Shown: one piece after another, positions 18,599-18,852 of the stretch | How positions within the stretch are numbered: the first letter of the stretch is position 1 | Layout: every line of letters begins with the position of its first letter | From: Dunaliella salina | Taxonomy: Eukaryota; Chlorophyta; Chlorophyceae; Chlamydomonadales; Dunaliellaceae | Length of the DNA stretch: 18,852 bases | Assembly (NCBI GenBank): GCA_002284615.2 | Contig: MU069787.1 | Span: forward strand, 253,056-271,907 | Direction of reading: 5' to 3' | Notes under the pieces: model-generated | Seen by the model: only the letters and a program-made list of their open reading frames with translations | The model's database searches: none | Told to the model about the DNA's origin: nothing | Position numbers and translations under genes: made by a program

Positions 18599-18852
18599 GT
18601 AGCTGCGCACAATGCACCTTTGAATTAGGAGTTTTCTGCAAGGTCTGTCATGCAAAGCCATTGATACAAGACTGCTTCCTACATGGAAGCACATCGATAG
18701 AGCGTATGAGTGTGCGTGCGTATGTGTGTACGTACCGGCGCTTGCGCACTTGCGTCATTTGCAAGTGCGTCTGTATTTGTGTGCATGAATTACACTGCTG
18801 AAGCAAGCATTGCTGCTCCTGCTCTGTAGCTCTTGGCTTCGAGTGGTAGCTG
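18599..18852. other. Start of the next RMD1-like intron, window edge
   Basis: A donor CAG/GTAGCT follows exon 5. Contains a GTGTGTGCGT-type simple repeat at about 18706-18734. No next exon was recognised before the edge. Confidence 0.6.

Noticed and set aside
1..18852. tRNA or rRNA genes and CRISPR arrays
   Set aside because: No cloverleaf with A and B boxes, no rRNA-like core and no regularly spaced identical repeats were seen by eye; the tandem repeats present are diverged and eukaryotic in context.

Overview
The window looks like nuclear DNA of a green alga (Chlorophyta, possibly chlorophycean). It has three intron-rich protein genes, one of which encodes a thylakoid-lumen protein with a bipartite plastid targeting signal. 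Exons are short, donors are mostly GTGAGC/GTAAGT-like, and non-LTR retrotransposon debris and simple repeats are abundant. The species cannot be named from the sequence. No real gene here is one open frame; each was assembled by hand from conserved peptide blocks, splice sites and matching intron phases.

Left part (1-2965, minus strand): the first four exons of a formiminotransferase-domain (FTCD-like) gene, start codon at 2965. The rest of the gene is either left of the window or not recognisable. Its introns or downstream region hold a degenerate 53-bp triple repeat, a GAC/GAT microsatellite and a G-run containing two N.

Middle (about 3000-12100): mostly transposon-derived or repetitive DNA. 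It holds a 549-bp non-autonomous DNA transposon with 17-bp terminal inverted repeats and a perfect 9-bp target duplication. It also holds a decayed LINE C-terminus (4975-5572, plus), a second LINE C-terminus with a CCHC knuckle and PD...ELK endonuclease-like block (5822-6561, minus), and a third LINE remnant with RT, RNase H and CCHC/endonuclease pieces (6540-8290, plus). Further right are an ATCCCGCA repeat cluster, overlapping GC hairpins beside an AT-rich palindrome, a 12-bp-period minisatellite, and a fold-back repeat with a third, direct copy.

Right part (12170-18852): a complete six-exon minus-strand gene for a thylakoid lumen 15-kDa-type protein (251 aa, stop at 12398, start at 14966). 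It faces divergently, 318 bp away, a plus-strand gene of the RMD1/RMND1 (DUF155) family that runs off the right edge. The lumen-protein gene appears to use two GC-AG introns.

The most unusual pattern is that two unrelated genes each carry a degenerate copy of the 3' end of an exon inside the intron directly downstream. In the RMD1-like gene the exon end has also grown into an intronic minisatellite.
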